From contig CAUEEP010000741.1 in assembly GCA_958450365.1 (NCBI GenBank), forward strand, positions 1,932,501-1,996,500: a stretch of 64,000 nt of DNA, in the 5' to 3' direction. Positions 53,200 to 64,000 of this stretch are shown here, piece after piece. The notes under the pieces are model-generated. The model was not told the DNA's origin. It made no database searches and worked only from the letters and a program-made list of their open reading frames with translations. Position numbers and translations under genes: made by a program. Within the stretch, counting starts at the first letter, position 1, and each line of letters starts with the position of its first letter. Origin of the DNA: Mesorhabditis belari (Eukaryota > Nematoda > Chromadorea > Rhabditida > Rhabditidae).

Positions 53200-53659
53200 A
53201 CATAAAAAGAACAACTGTAATCATCAATCAATAAATCAATAACCAAAAAGCTATTAGTAAACGAGGCAGCTGTTCAATTAACAATTTTAATTCAAATAAG
53301 AGTTCTTCTTGTTTTAAATTGATTGATAATTTCAAAAACATAAGTTTAATCTAGATAAAGAATATCTTAAATGATTTAAATCTCTCAAAAAGAATATCTA
53401 AAACTTAAAAAGAACAAATTAAATATCTCAAAATATCTTTTAATATTAAAAATGAAAAAAATTATCTGAGTGATTTGGATTTGCTTTTTTTAGTGGTCGA
53501 AAAAACAGCTTAAGTCCCTTTCCGACTACCGTAACCAAGTGGGGCGCGGAATAAAACGAACATTTTTGAAATCAAAGAATCAGACCATTAAATTTCCAAC
53601 TGATTTCAGGGAATTTATTCACAAATTCTTGCAATTTTCTTACCATTTCTTTTTTAGGA

Positions 53660-56600
53660 ATGAAATCAATCGTTAATGGACCGATTCCGGACGATTTCAT
53701 GCGAGATGTCTCTAATCGATTGAACACTCTTTTATTTGATAAGGTAGAACATAAAATTAAAGCAAAATCAAGACAAGAATAAGATAAAATTAACAAAATT
53801 AAGATAAAATTAACAAAATAAGACAAAATAGGACAAAATAAAGTCAAAATAAGACAAAATTAAGGCAAAATCAAGACAAGAATAAGATAAAATCAACAAA
53901 ATTAAGAGAAAATTAACAAAATAAGACAAAATAGGACAACATAAAGTCAAAATAAGACAAAATTAAGGCAAAATCAAGACAAGAATAAGATAAAATTAAC
54001 AAAATTAAGAGAAAATTAACAAAATTAAGGCAAAATCAAGACAAGAATAAGATAAAATTAACAAAATTAAGAGAAAATCAAGAAAATTAAGACAAAATAA
54101 GAAAAAATCAACAAAATTAAGAGAAAATCAACAAAATTAAGAGAAAATAGGACAAAATAAAGTAGAAATTAACAAAATTAAGAGAAAATTAAGCTTAACA
54201 CACTATTAGATTAAAAGAATCAATAAAATTTTAATGATATTCAGGAAAAACGAGAGCTCACTGTGTTGGATCAACTATTGCTTCCACTAGAGAAAAAGTA
54301 TATTCCGGTGAGAAATGTTGACGAAGCCTGTGCAGTGATCAAATCGATGCAGGTAACAAATTTGTTTGGCATTACCAAAACGGAGAAAGAGTTGGCTTGA
54401 CACGATCTTGACAGGCTGGCTTGACACGATCTTGACAGCTGGCACGATCTTGACAAGCGGCGCACGATTGACACGGCTTGACACGATCTTGACAAGCTGG
54501 CTTGACACGATCTTGACAGGCTGGCTTGACACGATCTTGACAAGCTGGCTTGATCCATTTAATCATGTTAAACTGGCAAGAAAATTCGTGGAAAGTTTGC
54601 ACGATGATTCCTCAAAAACCAAGCCATCAATTCTTCCCAATTTTTTTTGGTAGATCTAACTATATTTCAAAAAGTCTTTAGCACAAAATCAGTGTTGGTT
54701 CTAGGTAAAAATAAGAGATTCTCTTCAGCTGACTTTCAGCTGACTTGGTCACTTTTTTGAGTGACAAGTTTAGACAAGTTTAGATAAGTTTAGACAAGTT
54801 TAGACAAGTTTAGACAAGTTTAGGCAAGTTTAGATAAGTTTAGACTTTAGACAAGTTTTTAATGGACTAATGGATAAGTAATGGTCATTTAAAAACCCTA
54901 AAATCAACTACTTAAAACAGAGAAAATTTGCGATTAAGGCATAGTCTTTGGTTGAGCTTTTTTCTTCAGTTCAATTTCTTTCAACCTAAGCCACTAAAAG
55001 CAAAAGTTTAAACGAGATTTCTTCGACTGAAACTGACTCAAAAGCTAATAAAAATTCATGCCCTGCAAGTAGGATAAGAAATTTAAACAATTTAAACAAT
55101 TTAAAGCTATTTGACCATAAACTTTTCTCTTTTCTAGGTCAGGGGCGCTCCATTGATAGCGGCTGTGGCGATTCTCGGACTCTATTTGGAAATCAATCAG
55201 AAAACACTGAAAGATTCTGCAGAATTTTTACACTTTCTTGGTGAAAAGGTTTATATTAAACAATATCTAAACAAATTTCGAAAACACAACGAAACTAAAA
55301 ACACATTTCGACTTGTTTATCCTTTTCTCTTTTAGTCCCAACAGCTGATCGACACTCGGCCAACGGCTATCAATCTGCGAAATGCTCTAAATGATCTCAA
55401 AGCCTGTGTTCTAGTTTCTAGCGTTGAAACAGTACAAGGAAAACTAGCAAGGTGAATAAAGGAAGGTTCATTAAATGCTAAAACTTTAGCTTAAACGAAA
55501 AGATTTTGGAGATATATGATGGAGAACAAGAGGAGAATCGGAGACTCGTTTGGAATGGATACCAAGAGGTAAATCTTGAAGAATACTTTCTTTATTATTT
55601 ATTTATCTATTTATTTATCTATTTATTTATCTATTTAGTTATCTATTTATTATATTTATTCCGTATTTATTCCAATTAAAGAGTCCTCTCTATGAGGAAA
55701 GCTCTCTCCAATAGAAGGCTTCAAAAATTGGAGTAGAGAGGTTCAAGGGTTCAAAAATTGGAGTAGAAAATGTTAAAAATTGAACCAATTTGATCATGTT
55801 TGATGAATGATTTCAGGTAATTTCAAATTGCTCTCATGGCAAAGAGAAACTCACTCTGTTGACCATTTGCAACACGGGAAGTCTGGCAACTTGCTCATGG
55901 GGTACTGCATTAGGTGAGAAAAGGCAGAAAACAAACATAACTTAAACCATATGGTTTTTCATTTCAAACTTACTTTTAAAACCTACTTTCTTTCTACTTT
56001 CTTTCTACTTTCTTTCTACTTTCTTTCTAAGCAGCAAAGAAACTTGAAATCTTTGCAATTTGATTGATTTCAGGCGTGATTGTTGCTTTACATCAGGCCG
56101 GTCGAGTGGAAAACGTTTACGCACTTGAAACAAGACCATACAATCAAGTAAAACGAATTTAAATATCTTTTAAATGTTTGTAAATATTTGTAAATGTTTG
56201 TAACATCAATAAAAGCATCAATAAAAGCCAGATTAGAGACTAAATTTCTTTTAAATGTTCGGAGTGGGGTAAATGCGAGCTTTTTTTTGGGCATTTCACC
56301 ATCAGCGCACCTTTTTTTCGCTTTAAAAAAGCTAATATTAAACAATTTCTCTTGCAAAAGTTGCTTTTATAGGTCATTTTAGGGCATAGAATCCAAATTT
56401 TAACATATCAAAGATTGTGGAAGCAAAATAACGACGTTATACCTAGAGAAGTATCGACAATTTGATTTTGTTTTGATTTGAGAATTTGATTTACCCGTTT
56501 TCTCTTTCAAATTGGTTTCACAAGCTCTGATAGGTTAAAATTTGGATTCTATGTCCTAAGATTACCTAGAAAAGCAACTTTTGGAAAAGAAATTGATTAG

Positions 56601-58762
56601 TATTAGCTTTTTAGAGTTTTCTAAAGGTTTTTAGAGCTTTCTAAAGGTTTTTAGAGCTTTCTAAAGCTTTTCAGAGCTTTCTAAACACAAAAAGGCTGTG
56701 CTAATGGCCGAAAAAAGCTCGAATTCCTCTATTCCCTGTTTGTAATGTTTGTAATGTTTGTAAAACCAATAAAAGCCAGATTTGAGACTAAATATCTTTT
56801 AAATATTTGTGAAATCAATAAAAGCTTTGGAGTACTACCAAAATTAAGATTTTATTGAGATTTCAGGGTGCTCGCTTGACCACCACCGAATTGAAACACA
56901 ATGGAGTCCCATTTATGTTGATCACTGACTCGATGGCGGCTTGGACAATGAAAACTACAAAGATTGATGCGATATTAGTAGGTAAAGTGATTTAATTCGT
57001 TTATGAAGTAGTTTATGATGTAGTTTATGAAGTGGTTTATGATATAGTTTATGATATAGTTTATGAAGTAGTTTATGAAGTGGTTTATGATATAGTTTAT
57101 GATATAGTTTATGAAGTAGTTTATGATATAGTTTATAGTTATGATATAGTTTATGAAGTAGTTTATGATATAGTTTATAGTTATGATATAGTTTATGAAG
57201 TAGTTTATGATATAGTTTATAGTTATGATATAGTTTATGAAATAGTTTATGATATAGTTTATGATATAGTTTATGAAGCAGTTTATGAAGTAGTTGATGA
57301 TATAGTTTATGAAGTAGTTTATGAAATAGTTTATAGTTATGATACAGTTTATGATATGATATAGTATATTTATCCCTAAAATCAGGTGCTGATCAAGTTG
57401 CTTTGAATGGAGACACAGCGAACAAGATTGGCACTTATATGTTAGCTGTTTTGGCGAATCATCATAAGGTTGTCGACTTTTTAAATTATTATATTACTGC
57501 GATGCGATTTACATAGTTAAGAGGTACTTTCTTAATGTAATAACCGAATCGGCATTGGTAAAAGTGCTCTAACCGGGCTGTAAGCCATCCCAATTAGGTC
57601 TAGGCCTCTGGAAGGGATTAGCTTCTGGTCTGGCTTTGAAACAGCTCTTACCAGGATGCCTGGATCGACTTTCTATGACCAAGACGATCAAAATCTTTCC
57701 AGGTTCCATTCTATCCGGTTGTTCCATACACAACCGTGAATCGATCTCGTGAAAATGGTGATTCAATACCGATTGAAGAGCGTCCACCAAAAGAGATGCT
57801 TCAAGCAAACGGTGAGGTCAAACATTTTATGATTTACTTGACTTTCTACTACTCTCTTGTACAATTCAACCTTTTCTACTTGCTTTAATCCTAAAACTAT
57901 GGCTTGTCTGCATAGTTGGACAAGTCCATTTATGAGTTGTAGCTGGGAATACAAAAGATGATCAGCGCCGCGATTCTTTTGAAGATTGAAGCCGTGATCT
58001 CTCGCTTACCGGGCGAACGCTTTGTCAAAGAGCTACAGGGCTACAGGAGGAAATAGACGGACCGCCAGCTTGTGACAGGACGGACCAGACAGGACCGACC
58101 GCCTAGCTTGTGTTAACTTGGCTTGCAGCATTTTTGAAGTATTTCTTCTGATCAGCATTTCTTCAGAAAAACATTTTGGATCAGCTAAAGCATCTAAACT
58201 AGCAAAGTTTGACTTATTACAGCAGTTGGTCCTTTTATGGGTTGTAGCTGGGAATACAAAAGATGATCAGCGCCGATCAGCGATCTCTCGATCAGCGATC
58301 AGCGCCGATTCGAAGCACCGATCTCTCGCTTACCGGGCGAACGCTCTGTCAATGAGCTGCACCGACACTTGTCCCATTGACACCAGGGAAGGGTTTTTTG
58401 CCTTATGACATTTCATATCCTTGATCCTTGATATCCATTTCATATCCTTGCCCATCCTTGATAAAGTAATGCAAGTGTGTTAACAAAAGGGGTAATTAAA
58501 AGTAGTCATTCTATTCATTCATTTCAATTCATTCAATCATTCAATCCAATCTTTAGGTGTCTTTGTGATTCCCGAAGACACTCCTGTGTGGAATCCGGCT
58601 TTTGATGTAACACCGGCTGAACTTATCACAAAAGTAGAAGGCTTTTCTTTTATTTTCTTTTCTAAAACAATCATTTGATGATCATTTCAGATCATCACCG
58701 ATTTCGGCAACTATCCTCCAAAAGAATTGAAAAAGGCTGTAGAAGAATTTAGCCAAGTTTAG
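53660..58762 (+). CDS. mri-1: Methylthioribose-1-phosphate isomerase (MtnA/MRI1), complete
   Basis: Converts 5-methylthioribose-1-phosphate to methylthioribulose-1-phosphate in the methionine salvage pathway; cytosolic/nuclear, eIF2B-alpha/beta/delta fold. Exons: 53660-53743, 54245-54352, 55138-55248, 55336-55451, 55490-55568, 55817-55913, 56074-56147, 56867-56981, 57386-57468, 57703-57811, 58557-58633, 58691-58762. All phases join: 1125 bases, 374 aa, the usual length. Motifs: [43 protein letters not shown] with catalytic Cys184, [16 protein letters not shown], and [18 protein letters not shown] with catalytic Asp264. These separate it from eIF2B subunits. A ttttttag sits just before the first ATG and could be a trans-splice acceptor. 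Introns 1, 2, 8 and 10 hold satellites. Confidence 0.93.
53757..54195. repeat. AT-rich minisatellite in mri-1 intron 1 (aagataaaattaacaaaatt)
   Basis: Mixed units agacaaaataaag, aagacaagaataagataa and aattaacaaaattaag, with a 110-base higher-order block repeated about three times. Fills most of the first intron. Confidence 0.85.
54393..54556. repeat. 23/24-bp minisatellite (ggcttgacacgatcttgaca)
   Basis: Seven copies of a unit gctggcttgacacgatcttgacaa, with two truncated ones in the middle. Intron 2 of the mri-1 gene, starting 40 bases after the donor; a tagacaagtt array follows at 54770-54855. Confidence 0.9.
57003..57366. repeat. 12-bp satellite (gtttatgatata) in mri-1 intron 8
   Basis: About 29 copies of gtttatgatata/gtttatgaagta with occasional gtttatagttatgatata longer units. 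Occupies nearly all of the intron between exons 8 and 9 (56982-57385), leaving about 20 bases at each splice site. Confidence 0.95.
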
Positions 58763-60450
58763 GGTTTTCTTATTGTTACTATTCTTTTGTTTCTTATTTT
58801 TCTTTTGAGTTTATCAGTTTTTCTTTTGTTTCTCATTGTTACTATTCTTTTACAATTAGAAATAGCTCATTCCAAAGGTTCGAGGCTGTGAATAAACTAG
58901 TTTTTATCTAAAAGAAAACTCACAAACAATATTTACAAGTTGTTAGCGGAAAAGTTTATCAGTTTTTCCTTTGATATTGACCTACAAAATAAGAGATTAT
59001 CTTTTTTCATTAGATTCTTTTTTTCATTAGATTCTTTTGATTAAAAGTCGCTGATCAAATCGATTAACAAATCCAAGATGCTTAAAATTGAAAACACATC
59101 CTTCCTGGTACACTCAGCTCTTCATTTAATGCTGGAATGCTGGAATGCTAGAATGCTAGAATGCTAGAATGCTGGAATGCTGGAATGCTGGAATGCTAGA
59201 ATGCTGGAATGCTAGAATGCTAGAATGCTAGAATGCTAGAATGCTAGAATGCTAGAATGCTAGAATGCTAGAATGCTAGAATGCTAGAATGCTGGAATGC
59301 TAGAATGCTGGAATGCTGGATTGCTGGAATGCTAGAATGCTAGAATGCTAGAATGCTAGAATGCTAGAATGCTAGAATGCTAGAATGCTGGAATGCTGGA
59401 TTGCTGGAATGTTGGAATGATGGAATGCTAGAATGCTGGAATGCTAGAATGCTAGAATGCTAGAATGCTGGAATGCTAGAATGCTAGAATGCTAGAATGC
59501 TAGAATGCTAGAATGCTAGAATGCTAGAATGCTAGAATGCTAGAATGCTAGAATGCTAGAATGCTAGAATGCTGGAATGCTAGAATGCTGGAATGCTGGA
59601 ATGCTGGAATGCTAGAATGCTAGAATGCTAGAATGCTGGAATGCTGGAATGCTGGAATGCTGAAATGCTGAAATGCTGGAATAAATATTACAAATAAATA
59701 TTCTTTTATGAAATATACTGGAATACACATCTTCTGGAGTGTTTTTTAATATAGATTTAGAATAAAAACACCTAGGAACTCAATTTTGCTTCCGCGGTCC
59801 TGAAATGGGCACTCTTCCGTATATTTGTCTGAAAGTGACGCCGGGAAAAACCTCAGAACTCATCGCAAACAAAATCCAGAGAAATGGCAAGGGTATCGTT
59901 AGAAAGGGTAAAACCAGGGCTACAACTTTGTAATACATCGTTTGGCCCGTTCTTTTGGAGTGAATATAAGAAAAATTGAAAAAATTGTCCGAATTCGAAT
60001 TTTTGATTTTAAGTCAAAAGTGTTTTACCATAGTAGCGGATTCGATGTGCCCCAATAGCTACTTTGAACAGTTTTCCCGGAGAAGAGTTGATCAAATCGT
60101 GATTCTTGCTGTTCTGTGTGGGTAGTTGATGTAAGAATTTTCCCTGAAATACTTTTTGATCTCTGAAAGTCTCTCTGAAAACCCTTCACAATTTCCGCTT
60201 CATTGACGCAAATTTCTTTGACACGATCACAGCTTCTCGACAAACAAAAACCCCGCCAATTTGCACTCTTTTCTCTTCCTTTAGCCATGTGCCGCTTCGT
60301 GTGTGAAAGTATTCCCCAAAAAGAGAGGGAAAAGAAAGGAAAAAGAAAGGACAAAAAAAATGATAAGACTCACAGACTATTGTTTATCTTTTTAAAACCT
60401 ATTTTGATACTTTAAAAAGCTTTTCTTTGAGCTTAAACAATTATTGAGAA
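58763..60450. other. Intergenic region between mri-1 and the PAP2-type gene
   Basis: Dominated by the 8-base satellite at 59122-59682. The flank at 59770-60350 is more complex in composition, but frames such as the 109-codon minus ORF at 60025-60354 show no recognisable domain. No gene supported. Confidence 0.5.
59122..59682. repeat. 8-bp satellite (gctagaat/gctggaat)
   Basis: About 70 copies of atgctaga and atgctgga, mostly head-to-tail, 360 bases downstream of the mri-1 stop codon. The a/g variants form blocks that recur, for example the gctggattgctggaat variant at about 59305 and 59395. Confidence 0.95.
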
Positions 60451-62327
60451 ATGATCGACGATATTATCGTTTCGCAAATGGCAATCGTCATTTTATTGAT
60501 TGCTAGATATTTCGTCATGCAAATTCCATTTACGGAGCTGGTAAATTTCACATTTTTCTATTGAATTCATAAGCTTATGATGTAAATTTTAAAGCTTACA
60601 ATGCTTTAAAGCTTACAGCTTACAGCTACAGCTTACAGCTTACAATGCTTTAAAGCTTACAATGCTTTAAAGCTTACAGCTTACAGCTTTAAAGCTTACA
60701 GCTTTAAAGCTTACAGCTTACAGCTTACAATGCTTTAAAGCTTACAATGCTTTTTATTAACTTTAAAGCTCGCAAATAGCTTTTAACGTCAGTTACATGG
60801 ATCAAGCACACTTCCATAGTCAGCCAAAACTTTCTTTCTGTCTCATACTATTCTTGAATTTCTTGCAACACTTAAAACACTTAAATTTCTTGCAACACCT
60901 ATTGCTTTTCTTGCAACACTTAAAACATTGCCACGAGGCAATTCGAGCAGTGTGCTGTAATAAAATACGTTTACATATTTAAGTACAAAGTTCAAATTTG
61001 ACAAAGAACTTTCTTCTAAGGAGACTTTCCAAGGAGACTTTCCAAGGAGGTGTGAGACTTTTAAAGAGATGCAAACGCCTATCGGACGTGACGAATCCGA
61101 TGCTGTGTTTATTTTTTGCTTACAGGCCTTGACTTCCGAGAAAAGCGCATGCAAAGTGTTGGCCATTTTCGGCAAACATTTTCAGCTATAAGAAGGCATC
61201 ACGCCGAAAGGAAGCAATACAGCGGCGGTCTAGGGGATAGTGTGCTAGACTATCAACCTAGCACAACCTCTGCTCCTCTCGCCGCCCTACTTTTTCCTTT
61301 TTTTGTAAAACTTCCGCAAAACATTTTTTGAAGTTCTTAAAGTGTTTGTTTTCTTAAAGAATTTTTGAGTGGACCAGCTTCTGTCGTTTTGACTGTTATG
61401 CGCCTCTTCGACGTCAAACCACTTCTCATCCGTAAGGAGAATCTGATGGTTTGCAGCAAAACGTCTTTTTAGTTGTTTACATCAGTCCAAACGTTTCTTT
61501 TTCATTCCATCGCTCAAAAAATGACCTTTTATTTGTTTTATTGCCTTGAATCCAGCTTTTTTTGAGAATTCGTCGAACTGAAGTTGCTCCGATGCCAATA
61601 GCGGTGGTGATTTTCCGAGTCGAGTTCTTTGTGGTGGTTGCATTTCACTTGAGTCTTGTGAAGGTCTTTTGGCGTTGGCGTCTATCGACTATCAAAGTGT
61701 TGGCTGTAGATGGGCGTCTCCATCCTTTGCGATCTTTATTCGTTTCCGTTTCGTTGAAGCGTTTTATAGCTCTAAAAACATTCTCCTTCTCTTGCAAAAG
61801 TTGCGAAACTTCAACAATTCGTTTTCCTTGCTGATGCAGACGAATGATAGTCGGGCGCAGATCTTTTTTTGGATTTCATACCTAAAAGATAGTTGTAGAA
61901 TTAAATATTGCAAAGAAAAAATGACAAAGACCTGAGGAAAGTGAAAAATGAGATAATTCGGACGCGTTACCATAATTTTGACGCACCCTGTACTGTTAAG
62001 AATTCGCAAATATGCAGATTATTAGTTAACTAGGCACGTTATTCTGTTAAGAATTTGCAAACTTGTGCTCGATAAACAAGTACTCTTTAGCCTGTTAGTA
62101 GAAGAAACTTCAAGAAGTCTGACACACTGAAAGCTTTACTTTTTAAGCTATCGTTAAGCTTTTTTAGTATTGCAATTAGTCAAAGTTTTGATAAGGCTTG
62201 ATAATCTAAGTTCAGTCTTTTTTAGGGTTTCAACTGTGCTGACACTGACATCAGCTGGCCGGCTAAAGAAGAAACCATTTCTTCGCACACAATGTTCATC
62301 ATCTTTGCTTCCATCATTTTAGTTATG
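60451..62327 (+). CDS. PAP2-type lipid phosphate phosphatase, N-terminal exons (gene continues past window or is broken)
   Basis: Exon 60451-60540 starts MIDDIIVSQMAIVILLIARY, a first membrane helix followed by IPFTEL. Exon 62226-62327 joins in phase and reads GFNCADTDISWPAKEETIS, then a second helix MFIIFASIILVM, ending at a gttggt donor. The pattern P..RGF.C.D..I..P.KE.TIS after TM1 is the signature of the phosphatidate/lipid phosphate phosphatase (LPP/PLPP) family, which removes phosphate from extracellular lipid phosphates. The catalytic motifs (KxxxGRxRP, PSGH, SRxxDxxHxxxD) come later in the protein and are not found before 64000. The 1685-base intron holds a satellite and a broken transposase. 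Confidence 0.75.
60595..60762. repeat. Mixed minisatellite of gcttacaatgctttaaa
   Basis: Units agcttacaatgctttaa, agcttacagctt and agctttaa shuffled over 165 bases in the first intron of the PAP2-type gene. Confidence 0.85.
61360..61992 (-). pseudogene. Tc1/mariner transposase, N-terminal half, broken
   Basis: Read on the minus strand from a terminal acagggtgcgtca near 61990. After a start near 61880 it gives a helix-turn-helix-like region with RAIKRFNETETNKDRKGW and RRPSTANT, then SVRRILKKAGFKA and LLTDEKWFDVEEAHNSQNDR with the first catalytic Asp. The sequence ends there. Stop codons interrupt it (after KTNC, before NATTTK and after KKRLD). The TIR start is the same as at 51548, where only the other part of the protein survives. 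Confidence 0.8.
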
Positions 62328-62406
62328 GTTGGTTTCAGAGAACATCTCGAGTAAAGCGTTTTCTAAGAAGAAGATTACCGTAATTTTGTGAATGTTTTAG
62401 TGGATT

Positions 62407-62512
62407 ACATGGCCGAGTGGGCTACGCGTTTGTTTCTAAAACGAAAACGAGAATTTTAGAAGCAAACGCGTTCGAAACTGTGTTAGATTGCGGGTTCGAA
62501 TCCGGTTAGAGT
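62407..62512 (+). other. tRNA-like sequence with internal palindrome
   Basis: acatggccgagtgggctacg (A-box-like) and gcgggttcgaatccggt (B-box-like) are separated by an inverted pair, acgcgtttgtttctaaaa and ttttagaagcaaacgcgt, around a 14-base loop. Class II-like spacing; the acceptor stem does not close. Lies 80 bases after the last recognisable PAP2 exon. Confidence 0.5.
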
Positions 62513-62596
62513 TAGAGTTTGGCGGGTTAGAGTCAGCACTTTCAAGAAAGAATTCTGATTTACGTATAATCTGATACTTGAAAACATTTATTAAAG

Positions 62597-63455
62597 ATAT
62601 TGGATTGGTGAATTGAAAACTGCCAGCTATTGTCATATGTGACAGTCTGAGCACTTTCTTCAAAAGAAACCCATTTTGGTGTCAATGGATAAGTTGTAGA
62701 GAAACAAAAATCAAGCTTATATCCAAATTCCATTTAGTAGTTTGGCTTAAAATTTCTGTGTTCTGTGTGTTCTCTGTGCGGCTGCGTAATCGCTCGTCGT
62801 CTGGCGCAGGGCTTTTACATAACCCCCTTCCTTCCCCGGTTACGAAACTAGTTCGGCCGGCTCCGAATCCTCAAATTGGACATTGACTTCTCCTCAAATC
62901 AAGGCTAATCTCAATCTATTAGGCTGGTGGATCGAGAACTGCGGGCTATTGTCATATGTGACAGTTTGAGCACTTTCTTCAAAAGAAACCCATTTTGGTG
63001 TCAATGGAAAAGTTGTAGAGAATCAACAATCAAGCTTATATCCAAATTTTCAGAACGATTCAAAAACTGGTTTTCAAGAAATGCCAAATTTACGAATTTT
63101 CACAAAACTTGCATTTTAAGCGAAACTACTAAGTGTATCTTTTAGGAAATTTGGCTATAAGCCTAATTTTTGATTCTCTACAACTTTTCTTCTGACACCA
63201 AAATGGGTTTCTTTTGAAGAAAGTGCTCAAACTGGGACTTCTCCAGCCTCCATCTCCAGTCCTCCATTTTTGAGTCTCACACTTGTCTCACACACAAACC
63301 AAAATCCTACTACGAAAGAGGAATCCGCAAATTGCCTGTAAAATGGGCAGAAGTCGTCAATAATAATGGAAATTATTTGGAATGAATTGATGGTTTTATG
63401 TTGAATAAATTTTAGTTCAAAGTCCCGCAGTTTTCGATTCACCAACCCAATAGTT
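62597..63455. mobile_element. mariner MITEs of the ttgggttggtgaattg family (two, adjacent)
   Basis: A truncated copy starts attggattggtgaattgaaa at 62599 and fades after about 130 bases. A near-complete one runs from attaggctggtggatcgaga at 62918 to gattcaccaacccaata at 63453, with the same internal arms as 43252-43797 (over 90% alike by eye). The two copies may share one origin event; no transposase. Confidence 0.8.
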
Positions 63456-63897
63456 TGCAGCTAAAGCCTCAAAGCTCCGGAAGAAGAATAGGCCCTCCAA
63501 GTCAAAGATCGTCCTCCTTCACGACAACGCGCGCCCTCATGTTGCAAAACTGACTCGCTCTAAAATAAATAGCCTTGTTTGGGAACTTTTGTCGCATCCC
63601 AATACAGTCCGGACCTCGCCCCTTTTGATTACTATTTATTTTGATTACTATTTATTCCGGATCATGAGTAATGAGCTTGCGGGAGAACACTTCGATTCGG
63701 AAGAAGCAGTCAAAAATTGGCTTTGAAAGGCTCGATTCAAAACCAAAATCCTACCACGAAAGAGGAATCCTTTTTTGCCTGTAAAATGGGCAGAAGTCGT
63801 CAATAATAATGGAGATTATTTGGAATGAATTGATGGTTTTATGTTGAATAAATTTTAGTTCAAAGTCCCGCGGTTTTCAATTCACCAACCCAATAAA
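63456..63897 (+). pseudogene. mariner transposase C-terminal fragment
   Basis: Reads KSKIVLLHDNARPHVAKLTR (second catalytic Asp) and WELLSHP. After a one-base frame change comes YSPDLAPFDYYLF (third catalytic Asp) and NELAGEHFDSEEAVKNWL, then stop. A 16-base duplication gattactatttattttg interrupts the middle. It ends in the right terminus ttcaattcaccaacccaata at 63876-63895. This identifies the parent of the local MITE family as a mariner of the D,D34D type. Confidence 0.8.
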
Positions 63898-64000
63898 ATA
63901 AATGTTTTTAAACACTGAAATCAGCTAAAAATTGAGCAGAAAAGGGTTTATAAAATAAAATGATTGACTTCTTTTATAGTAAATCGATAAAGGAGCACTT

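Noticed and set aside
57763..57954. Minus-strand ORFs over mri-1 exon 10
   Set aside because: Antisense shadow of a conserved coding exon.
60025..60354. 109-codon minus-strand protein
   Set aside because: No domain recognised, no splice partners, and it overlaps a low-complexity aaagga run.

Overview
The window looks like nuclear DNA of a rhabditid-type nematode. It is AT-rich and intron-dense, with short introns bounded by GT and TTTCAG-like acceptors. It carries one 445-codon cathepsin D-type protease close in length to Caenorhabditis ASP-4, a 7TM receptor closest to the invertebrate allatostatin-A/galanin type, and many Tc1/mariner-type MITEs. Most of the sequence is not coding: mini- and microsatellites, fold-back elements and tRNA-like fragments fill introns and intergenic space. 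The species cannot be read from the sequence.

Layout. 1-2824 (+): 3' part of a CWC27-type spliceosomal cyclophilin with a small DNA transposon in one intron. 3185-3660 (-): broken 3' exons of an aspartic protease. 4569-12965 (-): complete 13-exon asp-4-like cathepsin D gene with introns full of repeats, including two GC-AG introns. 12966-16166: intergenic minisatellites. 16167-17026: TIR element carrying a 12-bp satellite. 16283-24880 and 25125-33583: two head-to-tail copies of an 8.5-8.7 kb segment, each holding a 9-exon peptide GPCR on the minus strand; copy A is intact (388 codons), copy B has three one-base differences that break its frame. 33584-48200: long intergenic stretch of satellites, fold-backs and mariner MITEs, with a two-exon gene fragment sitting inside one MITE. 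48223-52554 (-): complete 13-exon GPR180/TMEM145-type membrane protein (514 aa). 53660-58762 (+): complete 12-exon methylthioribose-1-phosphate isomerase (374 aa). 60451-62327 (+): first two recognisable exons of a PAP2-type lipid phosphate phosphatase. 62400-64000: mariner MITEs and a broken mariner transposase.

The host genes do not form a pathway: splicing, lysosomal proteolysis, neuropeptide reception, a membrane receptor-like protein, methionine salvage and lipid phosphate turnover. The unusual content is structural: a recent tandem duplication whose breakpoints lie in satellite DNA, a gene fragment captured in a MITE, and repeated tRNA-like modules linked to repeat expansions. Exon coordinates were worked out by hand from splice sites, reading phase and remembered family similarity; no alignment or search was run.
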